From Littorina saxatilis (lineage: Eukaryota; Mollusca; Gastropoda; Littorinimorpha; Littorinidae): a stretch of DNA of 64,000 nt. The translations under genes and the position numbers were made by a program. The stretch lies in contig NC_090245.1 of assembly GCF_037325665.1 (NCBI RefSeq), positions 43,913,916 to 43,977,915 on the forward strand. The letters are read 5' to 3'. The notes beneath the pieces are model-generated. The model saw only the letters and a program-made list of their open reading frames with translations, made no database searches and had not been told where the DNA came from. Below are positions 10,812-36,215 of this stretch, one piece after another (within the stretch, counting starts at the first letter, position 1; the number at the start of each line of letters is the position of its first letter).

Positions 10812-12319
10812 ATTGCAAACGGAAGAAACGGGAACAAAGGAAACGTGGAGAATAATTACAGTCGAGAAGAAAATGAAGGAGTAGGGAGTGGAGCTGGAAA
10901 TATCTCTGCAGACAGCAGCGTCCTTATGCACAGCCCCGTGCAATGAGGACTAAGTAACACATGAGTTGAAGGCCCACATTTTTGCTGTGACAAGATTTTA
11001 TTTGCATCCATACTGACATTGTAAATTCCGAGAAAAATCACAGTTGTAGAGACAGTACCTAACACTTTAAAGTCCTCGTATTCTATTATTTCACAACTTT
11101 TGAGATTTAGCATAGAGGCAAGCCATATGACTCAACCTTAACCCATACTCATAATTCATAACAGTTATCACTCCTCTACCAACCCGCAGCGACATGTCCG
11201 ATATATCTTCCTTCACAAATATTGTTAGTCTTCCAATTAACAAACATTTAACAACAATGAAACAAAGTATTTGCAGCGGATAAAGATTGCAATAAAAGTA
11301 GAAAAAATCAATTCAGCTGTATAACATTGGTTTGGAATTAATAAAAATTACATGTTATCAAAATGTGTCTGAATTCTGTGTATGCTCATAGAAATAAAAC
11401 CACTTGGCCTGTTCAGCCTGTCCCTATTGCTACTTAAGTTAAAGATGCAGCAATTTTTCTTGGGGCATCTGTTTAATGTCACTGTTAGAAAATAAGTCAA
11501 CTGATTAATTCATGCATACATTTCAAACACTACGATTTTAATCAAAATTATGCACCATTGGTTGTAAACGCAAAACAAGTAATGTATGCCAGCTCATTTT
11601 GCTAAACATGAAAACAGAACTGCACAACAAAGGGATAATCTTTTCTCAAGAACCACAGAAAATAAATATCTTATTCTTCATATCCCCAGCAAAGCAATAA
11701 CAGATTGCACAGTCACCACTTCCAAAGCACACTTAAATAATCTCAAGAGCTTTTGAGCAATGTTAATATATATATATCTTTAAACAGAAGGAAGAAAACT
11801 GAAAACAAGGGCAAACAAGTCAGTTAATACTTTAAGAATATCTGCAAATGAATCAGTATGATTCAGATCACCAACCCTATCATGTCTTCACAACAAACGT
11901 ACCCCAAAGCAACAAGCAAAAAAAGCCGAATCAGATAGACTGCTGACGTTCCAAATCATGAATCAATAAAACAAACAGTGAAGTTAAAGGAAAAAAAACA
12001 AACACTGTTATGAATTACATACAGATTCAGTTTAAATTATTTGCTCTTTTCATCAGTTCAATTTTTTTCTCTTCTACTCTGCATGTTTGTGCAGTCCTGA
12101 GAGATAATCCTGAAATCTTATTCATTTAACCCCATTGTTGCTCTCCTTAAAATACAGTTACTACTGTTTAAGATACTGATGTCCACTTGTGCCTTTTCAT
12201 CCTAAGGATAATCTGATTCACAGCACCTAATTGTGGTTCTCGTTGCACCACGGTCACTACTGTTCAAGACACTGATGTCCACTTCACTGGGATGCTGTTT
12301 TACCCTGACGGCAAGACGC
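10812..12319. other. GOT2 3' flank and probable 3' UTR
   Basis: AT-rich and without a supported gene. On the minus strand it follows the GOT2 stop codon and probably contains the 3' UTR; an AATAAA-like signal occurs near 10987, but the true end is not defined. A direct repeat (ACTGATGTCCACTT) occurs at about 12176 and 12262. Confidence 0.5.
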
Positions 12320-26446
<14,127 letters not shown>

Positions 26447-26635
26447 GTTGCCGAGTCTTCGAGTTCAAGGTGACAGGCGCTTCGGAAGGGAGGTCACTCT
26501 CGCACTGTACACTTACATGGGCCAAGCACGTGCCCTATCAAGGCCACGTTTTCAAGGACGCGAGTTGTTTGGGTTCCCCGATCGCACCAATATTGTGGAC
26601 TGAAGATTGTAGGTTCTGTGAAAAAGGGTTCTAGG
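26447..26635 (-). promoter_or_regulatory. GOT2 5' UTR and proximal promoter region
   Basis: A CpG-containing region directly upstream of the GOT2 ATG with no TATA box in view. TCAAGGTGA at 26464-26472 is one base from the estrogen-related-receptor half-site TCAAGGTCA, a plausible but untested site for a mitochondrial metabolism gene. The transcription start is not defined. Confidence 0.35.
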
Positions 26636-26752
26636 CTAATTGCCCCCCGGACAATCGCCCCCCCCCCCCCCCGGACAACTTCAACTTCCCCTTTGGATAA
26701 TTGCCCCCCCCGTGACAATTCCCCCCTAGGACAATTGCCCCCCATTATTTTG
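26636..26752. repeat. Degenerate GGACAATTGCCCCCC repeats
   Basis: At least five spaced copies of GACAATTGCCCC-like units with poly-C runs, including a C-run at 26659-26672. Confidence 0.8.
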
Positions 26753-26786
26753 TTTGTGGTTTTTGTTTGTTATGAAGTTGGTTTTT

Positions 26787-27666
26787 TATATTTAGTCAAG
26801 TTTTGACTAAATATTTTAACATCGAGGGGGAATCGAAACGAGGGTCGTGGTGTATGTGTGTGTGTATGTGTGTGTGTGTGTGTGTGTGTGCGTGCGTGCG
26901 TGTAGAGCGATTCAGACCAAACTACTGGACCGATCTTTATGAAATTTTACATGAGAGTTCCTGGGATTGATATCCCCATACGTTTTTTTCATTTTTTTGA
27001 TAAATGTCTTTGATGACGTCATATCCGGCTTTTCGTGAAAGTTGAGGCGGCACTGTCACGCCCTCATTTTTCAACCAAATTGGTTGAAATTTTGGTCAAG
27101 TACTCTTCGACGAAGCCCGGGGTTCGGTATTGCATTTCAGCTTGGTGGCTTAAAAATTAATTAATGACTTTGGTCATTAAAAATCTGAAAATTGTAAAAA
27201 AAAATAAAAATTTATAAAACGATCCAATTTTACGTTTATCTTATTCTCCATCATTTGCTGATTCCAAAAACATATAAATATGTTATATTCGGATTAAAAA
27301 CAAGCTCTGAAAATTAAATATATAAAAATTATTATCAAAATTTTTTTTTCGAAATCAATTTAAAAACACTTTCATCTTATTCCTTGTCGGTTCCTGATTC
27401 CAAAAATATATAGATATGATATGTTTGGATTAAAAACACGCTCAGAAAGTTAAAACGAAGAGAGGTACAGAAAAGCGTGCTATCCTTCTCAGCGCAACTA
27501 CTACCCCGCTCTTCTTGTCAATTCCACGTGCACTGCCTTTGCCACGGGCGGTGGAGTGACGATGCTACGAGTATACGGTCTTGCTGCGTTGCGTTGCGTT
27601 CAGTTTCATTCTGTGAGTTCGACAGCTACTTGACTAAATATTGTATTTTCGCCTTACGCGACTTGT
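26787..27666 (+). mobile_element. Helentron-like repeat, copy 6
   Basis: Full-length plus-orientation copy lying upstream of GOT2, with hairpin, GT microsatellite (26860-26893) and CGCGACTTGTT end. Confidence 0.9.
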
Positions 27667-29190
27667 TTAGTTTTGTTGTTGTGTTGTTGTTGTTGTTGTT
27701 TGATGTTGTTTTGCGGTATTCGGCGCCGGTAAGTTTGATATTCATGCTGTATCCGTGAGTGATGCTTAGTGGTGCTCCTTGGTTTTCACACACACTGACT
27801 GACTCACACACACGGCCACGCGCGCATACACACTCAAACAACCGCACATATGCGCGCAATCACGCAAATATAGACACAGAGTAAAAATAATAGAGGATCA
27901 ACATATTTATTTTTGATTTGAATACATCCGTGCGTGAACTACTGAATCATGCCACATCCCATGCACGGTCATTGTTTTCTAAAACTTGAATTTGTAAAAC
28001 TCATTAAAAGTTTCAGTCAACACACACACACACCCCATACATAGTCAGCCATATAGTCAGTACTGAACAGGAAAGGAGCTGGAATGCGTAACGTTATTTT
28101 GTGCTTAAAGTTGTAGGTCATTTTAAGTCAATCCCTCTCAGGTATGTTAAGATGTGTCTGTTACGGTAGTCACAAACAATGACAGAAAAATTAATGCGTT
28201 CAGAGCTGTCTTTGTACTGTCGTCGCCGTGGCTCTGTATGCTATACAAAGCGGAGATAGGCATGAGGAAACCTTACTAGATGAGGAACGAAAAGAAGTGT
28301 GGCCGTCACCAACTCCCTTGCAGACCAAACTATACGGCAGTCGGACAGGAGTTGGAGAAAACGACAACATTTATCACCAGTGCTGGACTGATTGTGTAAC
28401 CTCTGCGAACGCCAAGAAGAAGAAGAAGGCATGAGGAAAAACATATACACATAAATGTTAGACCAGAAAATGAGAAAACAAAATAACAAAACAAATGACA
28501 AAATAAACGAAATAAAGGGAAGTCTAATAAAGAATACGGGACTAAATGAGTAAATCAAGCAATAACTACAACAAACAACAACAAAAGGAGTTAGGCCTGA
28601 CCACTCGGGCACGGCTTCGGGGACGAAAAACAAACACTCAAACACACACAAAACGGAAGACTATGAGGTCAGAGAGAGGATAGAAAGGTTCTAGATTGGC
28701 TTACTGACTTTAACTTCAATGTGTTGTTCCACTCCGTGAGATCCCGAATACAACACCACGTAAACATGCACAAACAGGCACAGGGGAATCAGACGGAATC
28801 CAGGCGCACTGAAGAACAGCACATGTAAACAGTGTTTAGGTTTTGAGGGAAACACCACGAACACAAGGAACAGGAGATCCACGTGAAAACGAAAAACAGG
28901 CAAAAAAAGCGTCTGCGTTCCGCGGCGAACAGGAGATCTAGGAAACACAGAGCAATATCTCCAGGATCACACTAACACCACAGAAACACAACAACTACAC
29001 TACAGCACAGTGATGCAGAGGACCAACATCCACATGAAACACAGATACTGAAGCAAAACGGGTGATGACTCTTTGCGCTTCAGCCAACACAGGGCATGCA
29101 GCTGGAAGACGGTCAGAGGGTAAGTCACGGTTGGTTACGTTCTGGAGCGGGTGAGAGCAGGTGTGCACAGCTCGGTGTCGCTCAGCTGAA
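27667..29190. other. No supported gene
   Basis: Contains GTT-rich and CA-rich patches. The segment 28200-28437 ends CGCCAAGAAGAAGAAGAAGG and may be the 3' end of an unclassified SINE. The 28228-28434 open frame lacks recognisable motifs and overlaps that tail. Confidence 0.4.
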
Positions 29191-29193
29191 TGT

Positions 29194-29245
29194 GACACAC
29201 ACACACACACACAACACACACACACACACACACACACATACACTG

Positions 29246-29279
<34 letters not shown>

Positions 29280-29345
29280 TGACACACACACACACACACA
29301 CAACACACACACACACACACACACACATTCACACACACACAAACA
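29194..29345. repeat. CA microsatellite with periodic ACTGA/AACA interruptions
   Basis: (CA)n broken by two CATACACTGACA units spaced 46 bp apart, showing local duplication within the array. Confidence 0.95.
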
Positions 29346-29467
29346 CGTCTGAAACGACCACTATCACACAAACACAACCCTCTTGCACGACGTCGCTCAC
29401 TGATCTCACTACAGCAATCATGCTTGCGCCACTCACTCTGGCACTCAACCCATTAAATTAAAGTATA

Positions 29468-30961
29468 CTGTTCAAAAAAAGAAACGCATAGTTGCTACTT
29501 GCCAAATTTGTTTTATTTTTCGAAAAAATTAACAGAAAATCCAATATTTAGATTATTTGTTTGAAATTTGGTATGGACACAGTTGAATGCACACACAGTT
29601 CATTTGCATCTTCAAATCAATCAGTCAATCAATACGATTGGGTGCCGAGGCTGTCAAGTCAGGAGGGGGTGTGACTGCCTTGAGCAGCAACAACTGCCCG
29701 GCACCTTCTGGGCATGGACTGGATCAGATGCCGGATATCTTGCTGTGGGATGGTGTCCCACTCCTCCTGAAGTGCCTGCAATAGATCGCGGTGATTTGCC
29801 GGCGCTTCTTCTCGCCTGCGCACACGTCTGTCCAATTCATCCCAGAGGTGTTCTATCGGGTTCATGTCTGGCGACATGGATGGCCAGGGAAGCACCTGGA
29901 CATGGTGGTCGGTGAGGAACTGGGTGGTGAGTCGTGCTGTGTGCGGGCGAGCGTTGTCCTGCTGGAATATGGCATCCTGGTCAGCCAGAAGAGGAAGGGC
30001 GTGTGGGCGCAGAATTTCCTCCACGTATCGCTGGGCAGTTATGCGCCCTTGGACGTGCACCAGGGTGCTCCTTCCAGCGGTATTGATCGCCCCCCACACC
30101 ATGACGCCTCCACCACCATGAACGGGTGCCTCATCCACACAGTTGGGCGCGTAACGTTCGTTTACTCTCCGGTAGACCCTCCTCCGACCATCATGTCGCT
30201 GGAGCAGGAAGTAGGACTCGTGATTCCGGACGGTCCAGCGAAGGTGCTGGTTGCCCCACTGCACTCGGTTCTGGCGATGGCGGCGGGTGAGGACAGCTCC
30301 TCTGTGAGGTCTGCGAGCTCTCAAACCAGCTTCATGCAGGCGGTTCCGCACGGTCTGGTCCGATAATCGGTGTGGCCCGGGGAGAGCCTGGACAGAAGAT
30401 GAGGCCGACAGGAAACGATTCCGGAGGTGGCGGAGCCGTATGAAGCGGTCGTGAGCAGCAGTTGTCGCCCTTGGTCTTCCCGCTCGTGGCAAGTCAGCAA
30501 CGGAGCCAGTGGCTTGAAACCTGACCCACAGTCTACTGATGGTGCTCTGAGACACGTGGAAGTGCCTGGCGATTGCACTTTGACTTTGGCCTGCTTGTAA
30601 ACGACCCAATGCAATTTGGCGGTCTTCTCTGCTCAATCGAGCCATCTTTCGTCGCTGAATTGTCGTCTGATTTCTTTGTGGCGAACAATCCGCTTTTATG
30701 GGTTTTGGAAGACATGGTGAGAGCTCAATATTCCCCGAGTTTCACGAGATTACACTGAAGCATGACGAGTGGTCATGCCAAATGAGCAATTTTGACATTG
30801 TAGCCACTGATAACGCATGCGTCACGTGCAGAGCTCACTTGTGGCAATGGACGAAAGGTCGACGACCAGATAAACATTTTCTGCAGTTTGGTGGATATCC
30901 TTGTAGCCATATAACTAAATTAACCAAATATTACAAGCTATGCGTTTCTTTTTTTGAACAG
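29468..30961 (-). mobile_element. Complete Tc1-type DNA transposon
   Basis: Ends are perfect 24-bp inverted repeats starting CTGTTCAAAAAAAGAAACGC. TA flanks both ends (29466-29467, 30962-30963). The 1.49-kb length and single transposase frame on the minus strand are normal for Tc1 elements. Its right end lies 9 bp from the next repeat. Confidence 0.96.
29659..30645 (-). CDS. Tc1-like transposase, full-length frame, catalytic Asp lost
   Basis: A 328-residue frame. The N-terminal paired-like helix-turn-helix region (about residues 1-115) begins MARLSREDRQIALGRLQAGQ and contains a GRPRATT hook-like motif. The catalytic core keeps the second Asp (FQQDNARPHTA) and the Glu (PDMNPIEHLWDEL) with 34 residues between them, the DD34E spacing of Tc1. 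Where family members read like RWT..(V/I)FSDESRF, this copy reads RWTVRNHESYF: about eight residues are missing and the Asp is His. The frame is open, but the enzyme should not cut DNA. DNA binding might survive. Confidence 0.93.
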   Translation of the reverse strand: MARLSREDRQIALGRLQAGQSQSAIARHFHVSQSTISRLWVRFQATGSVADLPRAGRPRATTAAHDRFIRLRHLRNRFLSASSSVQALPGPHRLSDQTVRNRLHEAGLRARRPHRGAVLTRRHRQNRVQWGNQHLRWTVRNHESYFLLQRHDGRRRVYRRVNERYAPNCVDEAPVHGGGGVMVWGAINTAGRSTLVHVQGRITAQRYVEEILRPHALPLLADQDAIFQQDNARPHTARLTTQFLTDHHVQVLPWPSMSPDMNPIEHLWDELDRRVRRREEAPANHRDLLQALQEEWDTIPQQDIRHLIQSMPRRCRAVVAAQGSHTPS

Positions 30962-30970
30962 TATATATAC

Positions 30971-31794
30971 AACAAGTCGCGTAAGGCGAAATTACTACAT
31001 TTAGTCAAGCTGTGGAACTCACAGAATGTAACTGAACGCACTGCATTTTTTCACAATGACTGTGGTCCGCCGCTTGTGCATGACGGAGTGAAACTGACGA
31101 GCCTGTTCAGCGCGGTAGAGGTTTCGCTGTGGTGCATAGCACGCTTTTCTGTACCTCTCTTCGTTTGAACTTTCTGAGCGTGTTTTTAATCCAAACATAT
31201 CATATCCATATGTTTTTGGAATCAGAAACCGACAAGGAAGAAGATAAAAGTGTTTTTAAATTGATTTCGAAAATTTAATTTTAATCATAATTTATATACT
31301 TTTAATTTTCAGAGCTTGTTTTTAATCCAAATATAACATATTTATATGTTTTTGGAATCAGAAAATGATGAAAAATAAAATGAACGTAAATTTGGATCGT
31401 TTTTAAAAATAATTATTTTTTTTTACAATTTTTAGATTTTTAATGACCAAAGTCATTTATTAATTTTTAAGCCACCAAGCGGAAATGCAATACCGAAGTC
31501 CGGCCTTTGTCGAAGATTGCTTGGCCAAAATGTCAATCAATTTGATTGAAAAATGAGGGTGTGACAGTGCCGCCTCAACTTTTACAAAAAAGCCGGATAT
31601 GACGTCATCAAAGGTATTTATCGAAAAAAAGAAAAAAGCATTCGGGGATATCATTCCCAGGAACTCTCATGTAAAATGTCATAAAGATCGGTCCAGTAGT
31701 TTGGTCTGAATCGCTCCACACACACACAGGCACAGACAGACACACAGACACACAGACACACACACACACACACACACAGACACACAGACACACA

Positions 31795-31835
<41 letters not shown>

Positions 31836-31872
31836 CACGACCCTCGTCTCGATTCTCCCTCTATGTTAACAT
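30971..31872 (-). mobile_element. Helentron-like repeat, copy 7
   Basis: Minus-orientation copy starting AACAAGTCGCGTAAGGCG. The microsatellite is long (31717-31830, CA with CACAGA). The terminal hairpin is replaced by a head-to-head inverted stub of the element's own end. Confidence 0.85.
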
Positions 31873-31935
31873 AGAGGGGGAATCGAGATGTTAACATAGA
31901 GGGAGAATCGAGACGAGGGTCGTGGTGTATGTGTG
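31825..31935. repeat. Perfect inverted repeat at the end of Helentron-like copy 7
   Basis: 31825-31872 and 31888-31935 are complementary by eye over about 47 bp, with a 15-bp spacer that repeats AGAGGGGGAATCGAG. It ends in GTATGTGTG and runs directly into the minisatellite. Confidence 0.88.
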
Positions 31936-32300
31936 TTCCAACGTCTCCTCCCGTATCTGTTCCAATGTCTGCTCCAATGACTGTCTGCTCCAGCGTGTGT
32001 CCTGGACGGACGCATAGACCGACGCGGGGACGGACGCGCGAACGGATGACCAGCCTCACGGACGGACGGTGTGTCTCCTCCAATTTGTCTCCTCCAATGT
32101 ATCTCCTCCAGTGTCTCCTCCAGTGTCTCCTCCAGTGTCTCCTCCAGGGTCTGCTCCAGTGTTTCTCCAAACTGCAACAACACCAACATCAGCATCAATA
32201 GCAAAAGCAATAATAACAATCACCAAAATAGCATCAGCATCAACAACAATCACAAAGTTAGCAATAACAACACAACTGGAAATGCAGAGCAGCAGCAGCA

Positions 32301-32341
<41 letters not shown>

Positions 32342-32357
32342 GCAGCAGCATCAGCAG

Positions 32358-32404
<47 letters not shown>

Positions 32405-34706
32405 CGTGCGGACGGATGGCCAGCCTCACGGACGGACGGTGTGTCTCCTCCAATTTGTCTCCTCCAATGTATCTCCTCCAGTGTCTCCTCCAGGGTCTGC
32501 TCCAGTGTTTCTCCAAACTGCAACAACACCAACATCAGCATCAATAGCAACACCAACATTAACAATCACCAAAATAGCATCAGCATCAACAACAATCACA
32601 AAGTTGGCAACAACAACACAACTGGAAATGCAGAGCAGAAGCAGCAAACCCACAACAACAACAACAACCACAACCACAAAGACAACCATGACAACAACAA
32701 CATTAGCAGCAGCAGCAGCAACAACATCAAAAACAACAACAACAACAACAACTTACAACAATGAAAAAACCATTAAAACTATATTTTTTAAACGTACATC
32801 TGCTCCAGTGTTTTAGATCCAATGTATGCCCGGGAGTCTCCTCCAATGTCTCCTCCAGTGTCTGTTCCAATGTCTGCTCCAGAGTCTCCTCCAAGGTCTG
32901 TTCCATTGTCTGCTCCAGAGTCTCCTCCAAAGTCTCCTCCAGTGTCTGCATCGATGTCTGCTCCAGTGTCTGTGAGGGACAGAAAAAGAGATGGTTAGTG
33001 TATTGGTGAAAACGAGCATTGTCCCCTGCAGTGTCTGCTCCAACGTCTCCTCCCGTATCTGTTCCAATGTCTGCTCCAATGTTTGCTCCAGCGTGTGTCC
33101 TGGGCGGACGCGCGGACGGACGCGCGGACGGATGGCCAGCCTCACGGACGGACGATGTGTCTCCTCAAATTTGTCTCCTCCAATGTATCTCCTCCAGAGT
33201 CTCCTCCAGTGTCTCCTCCAGGGTCTGTTCCAGTGTTTGTCCAAACTGCAACAACACCAACATCAGCATCAATAGCAACACCAATATTAACAATCACCAA
33301 AATAGCATCAGCATCAGCAACAATCACAAAGTTAGCAACAACAACCACAACCACAACCACAACGACAACCATAACAACAACATTAGCAGCAGCAGCAGCA
33401 ACAACAACATCAAAAACATCAAAAACAACAAAAACAACAACAACAACAACAACAACTTACAACAACGAAAAAAACATTAAACAATATTTTTTAAACGTAC
33501 ATCTGCTCCAGTGTTTTAGATCCAACGTATGCCCGGGAGTCTCCTCCAATGTCTCCTCCAGTGTCTGTTCCAATGTCTGCTCCAGAGTCTCCTCCAGTGT
33601 CTGTTCCAATGTCTGCTCCAGAGTCTCCTCCAGTGTCTGTTCCAATGTCTGCTCCAGAGTCTCTTCCAATGTCTGTTCCATTGTCTGCTCCAGAATCTCC
33701 TCCAATGTCTCCTCCAGTGTCTGCGAGGGACAGAAAAAGAGAGATGGTTAGTGTATTGGTGAAAACGAGCAGTGTCCCCTGCAGTGTCTGCTCCAACGTC
33801 TCCTTCCGTATCTGTTCCAATGTCTGCTCCAATGTCTGCTCCAGCGTGTGTCCTGGACGGACGCGCGGACGGACGCGGGGACGGACGCGCGGACGGATGG
33901 CCAGCCTCACGGACGGACGGTGTGTCTCCTCCAATTTGTCTCCTCCAATGTATCTCCTCCAGTGTCTCCTCCAGTGTCTCCTCCAGGGTCTGCTCCAGTG
34001 TTTGTCCAAACTGCAACAACACCAACATCAGCATCAATAGCAACAGCAATAATAACAATCACCAAAATAGCATGAGCATTAACAACATTAACAACATCAT
34101 TAACAACATCATTTACAAAACAACAACAACAACTCACAACAATTAAAAGAACATCAATTTAAAGAATACGTACATCTCCTCCTGTTTTTTTAGCCCCAAT
34201 GTCTGCGTAGGAGTCTCTTCCAATGTTTCCTCTGGTGACTGCATCCATGACTGCTCCAGTGTCTGCGAGAGACAGAGAAAGAGAAGAGTGTTGGTGTGTC
34301 TGTGAGAGACAGAGACAGAGAGAGAGAGTGGGTGTATCTGTCCTAACGAGAATGTGCGTGTGTGTTTGTGTAGGCAGAAAGATATATATAGAGAGAGACA
34401 GAGACAGAGAGAGACAGAGACAGAGACACAGAGAGAGAGACAGAGACAGAGAGAAAGACAGACAGACAGACAGAGAGAGAGTGTCGGTGTGGGTCTGAGC
34501 AACAACAACAGTAGCAACCTTAACAACAGCAACAGCAACAACAGCAGCAGCAACATCAACAACAACAACAATAACAACAACAACAACAACACCAGCTGCA
34601 GCACCAGCAGCAGCATCTGCACCACCAACAACAACAACAACATCAAAAACAACAACAACAACAACAACAACAATAAAAACAACAACAAAAACAACAACAA
34701 CAACAT
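31936..34706. repeat. Higher-order minisatellite array
   Basis: Built of 12-bp units CTCCAGTGTCTG/CTCC, 12-bp GGACGGACGCGC units, a unique spacer (GAGATGGTTAGTGTATTGG) and (CAA)n-rich blocks. These combine into about 700-bp units: TTTTTAAACGTACATCTGCT starts at about 32789 and 33489, and AATACGTACATCTCC at about 34166. Because 12 is divisible by 3, several frames stay open on both strands (minus strand reads LEETLEQT repeats). These are treated as repeat artefacts. Confidence 0.9.
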
Positions 34707-35188
34707 ACAACGTGTGTGTGTACATTTTGTCCTGCCTCTTGCCAGCAAACAAGAGACACGTCTTCTTGTCTCAGGTTCATTATGAACAATTTAGCAGCTA
34801 CCTCATGGAGACTATGGTACTGTGGCTTACTCAAGCTCAACCCCAATAGTGCTCCACTTCCCGGAGGGTTACACTCCTGGTCGGCCGGAACTTCCGTCGT
34901 TCGATCCGAAAGGTAGACGCACAGGTTTTTGTTAGGGGGTAAAAATCAAGGGTCTGCCAAACCCGGCAAATGCAGTAGGCAGCCCAGAGATCCCTTGTTC
35001 ACACCGATACTAGCTTAACTACTCTCGTTTTCTATTGAAGACAAGGTTCGTCTTCTTCTTTAGAACTTTAAGAGCTCTCTTTTTAGAGGTATGATTGTCT
35101 CCCTGGATTCGCTTATGGCCGCAAGAAGTTTTACACTTCTTTCGCGTGTCAGGAGCAAGACAGAGTCAGCGAGGTTGACGCTCTTTCC
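34707..35188. other. No gene recognised
   Basis: Moderately GC-balanced sequence, probably an unclassified repeat that continues after 36216 on the far side of the inserted TIR element. Confidence 0.4.
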
Positions 35189-35190
35189 TA

Positions 35191-36213
35191 CGGCATTCCA
35201 TTTGTCAAATAATTATTTGGATACTTTTTCATGTTTTTTTCACCAGTTTTAGCTAAATAATCATTATTTAGAAGCTCATGTGCTAAATAAGTAATTGTTT
35301 ATAAACAATGTAAAACAATTCTAAATAATTGTTTTGTTTACGTAAACCATTCATTCTTTACCTAAACAATTAATTGTTTACCTAAATAATTCATTGTTTA
35401 CGTAAATAATGATTTATTTAGCAACATTGCTGATTGTTTACAAACAATGTAAAATACGTCTAAATAATATATTGTTTACGTAAACAATATATTATTTAGA
35501 CTTATATTACATTGTTTATAAACAATCAGCAATGTTGCTAAATAAATCATTATTTACGTAAACAATGAATTATTTACGTAAACAATGAATTGTTTAGCCA
35601 ACACATTTTCCATTATTTAGGGGTTTCTAGGAAAATAAACAAATTTACGAACATTTTCTGATAAATAATGTTTGGAGATACCTTGTATTGAATTATAGTA
35701 TATACACACACAAAAAAAATAAAGCTCAGAAGTCAATTCTTGATTCCCCTAAATAATGAAAACTGCTTTCCCTAAACAATGAATTGTTTAGGGAAAGCAG
35801 TTTTCATTATTTAGCGAATCTGCTAAATAATGCATTATATAGGTAAAGAATGATTTATTTAGCAACTGCTCACTTTATCCACCCAAAAAATATTATTTTG
35901 TGAAATAAGTGATTATTTGTGTAAACAATACATTATTTACGTAAACAATGAATTATTTACGTAAACAATGAATTATTTACGTAAACAATGAATTGTTTAG
36001 GTAAACAATGAATGGTTTACGTAAACAATGAATGGTTTACGTAAACAATGAATGGTTTACGTAAACAAAAAAATTATTTAGATTTTTTTACATTGTTTAT
36101 AAACAATTACTTATTATTTTAGCACATGAGCTTCTAAATAATGATTACTGATGAAAACTGATGAAAAAACCATGAAAAAGTATCCAAATAATTATTTGAC
36201 AAACGGAATGCCA
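35191..36213. mobile_element. AT-rich palindromic TIR element with 20-bp array
   Basis: About 43-bp inverted ends (GGCATTCC..TTTGTCAAATAATTATTTGG) are flanked by TA at 35189-35190 and 36214-36215. The interior is almost wholly GTTTAC/GTAAAC and TAAATAAT words. A large palindrome of about 170 bp is centred near 35478. At 35938-36066 a 20-bp unit GTAAACAATGAATTATTTAC is repeated about six times. Each unit is nearly self-complementary. No coding sequence. Confidence 0.88.
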
Positions 36214-36215
36214 TA

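Noticed and set aside
28228-28434. 68-residue frame with Lys-rich end as a gene
   Set aside because: The Lys run is an (AAG)n tail typical of a retroposed element; no homology recognised.
29791-30366. 191-residue plus-strand frame
   Set aside because: Antisense shadow of the Tc1 transposase.
31936-34706. CRISPR-like array
   Set aside because: Repeats are contiguous minisatellite units without unique spacers of constant length, in a eukaryotic genome.
31679-34748. Overlapping 80-230-residue frames with LEETLEQT, Ser/Thr/Asn or HWRR repeats
   Set aside because: Several frames are open at once because of the 12-bp and 3-bp periods; no signal, domain or splice evidence.
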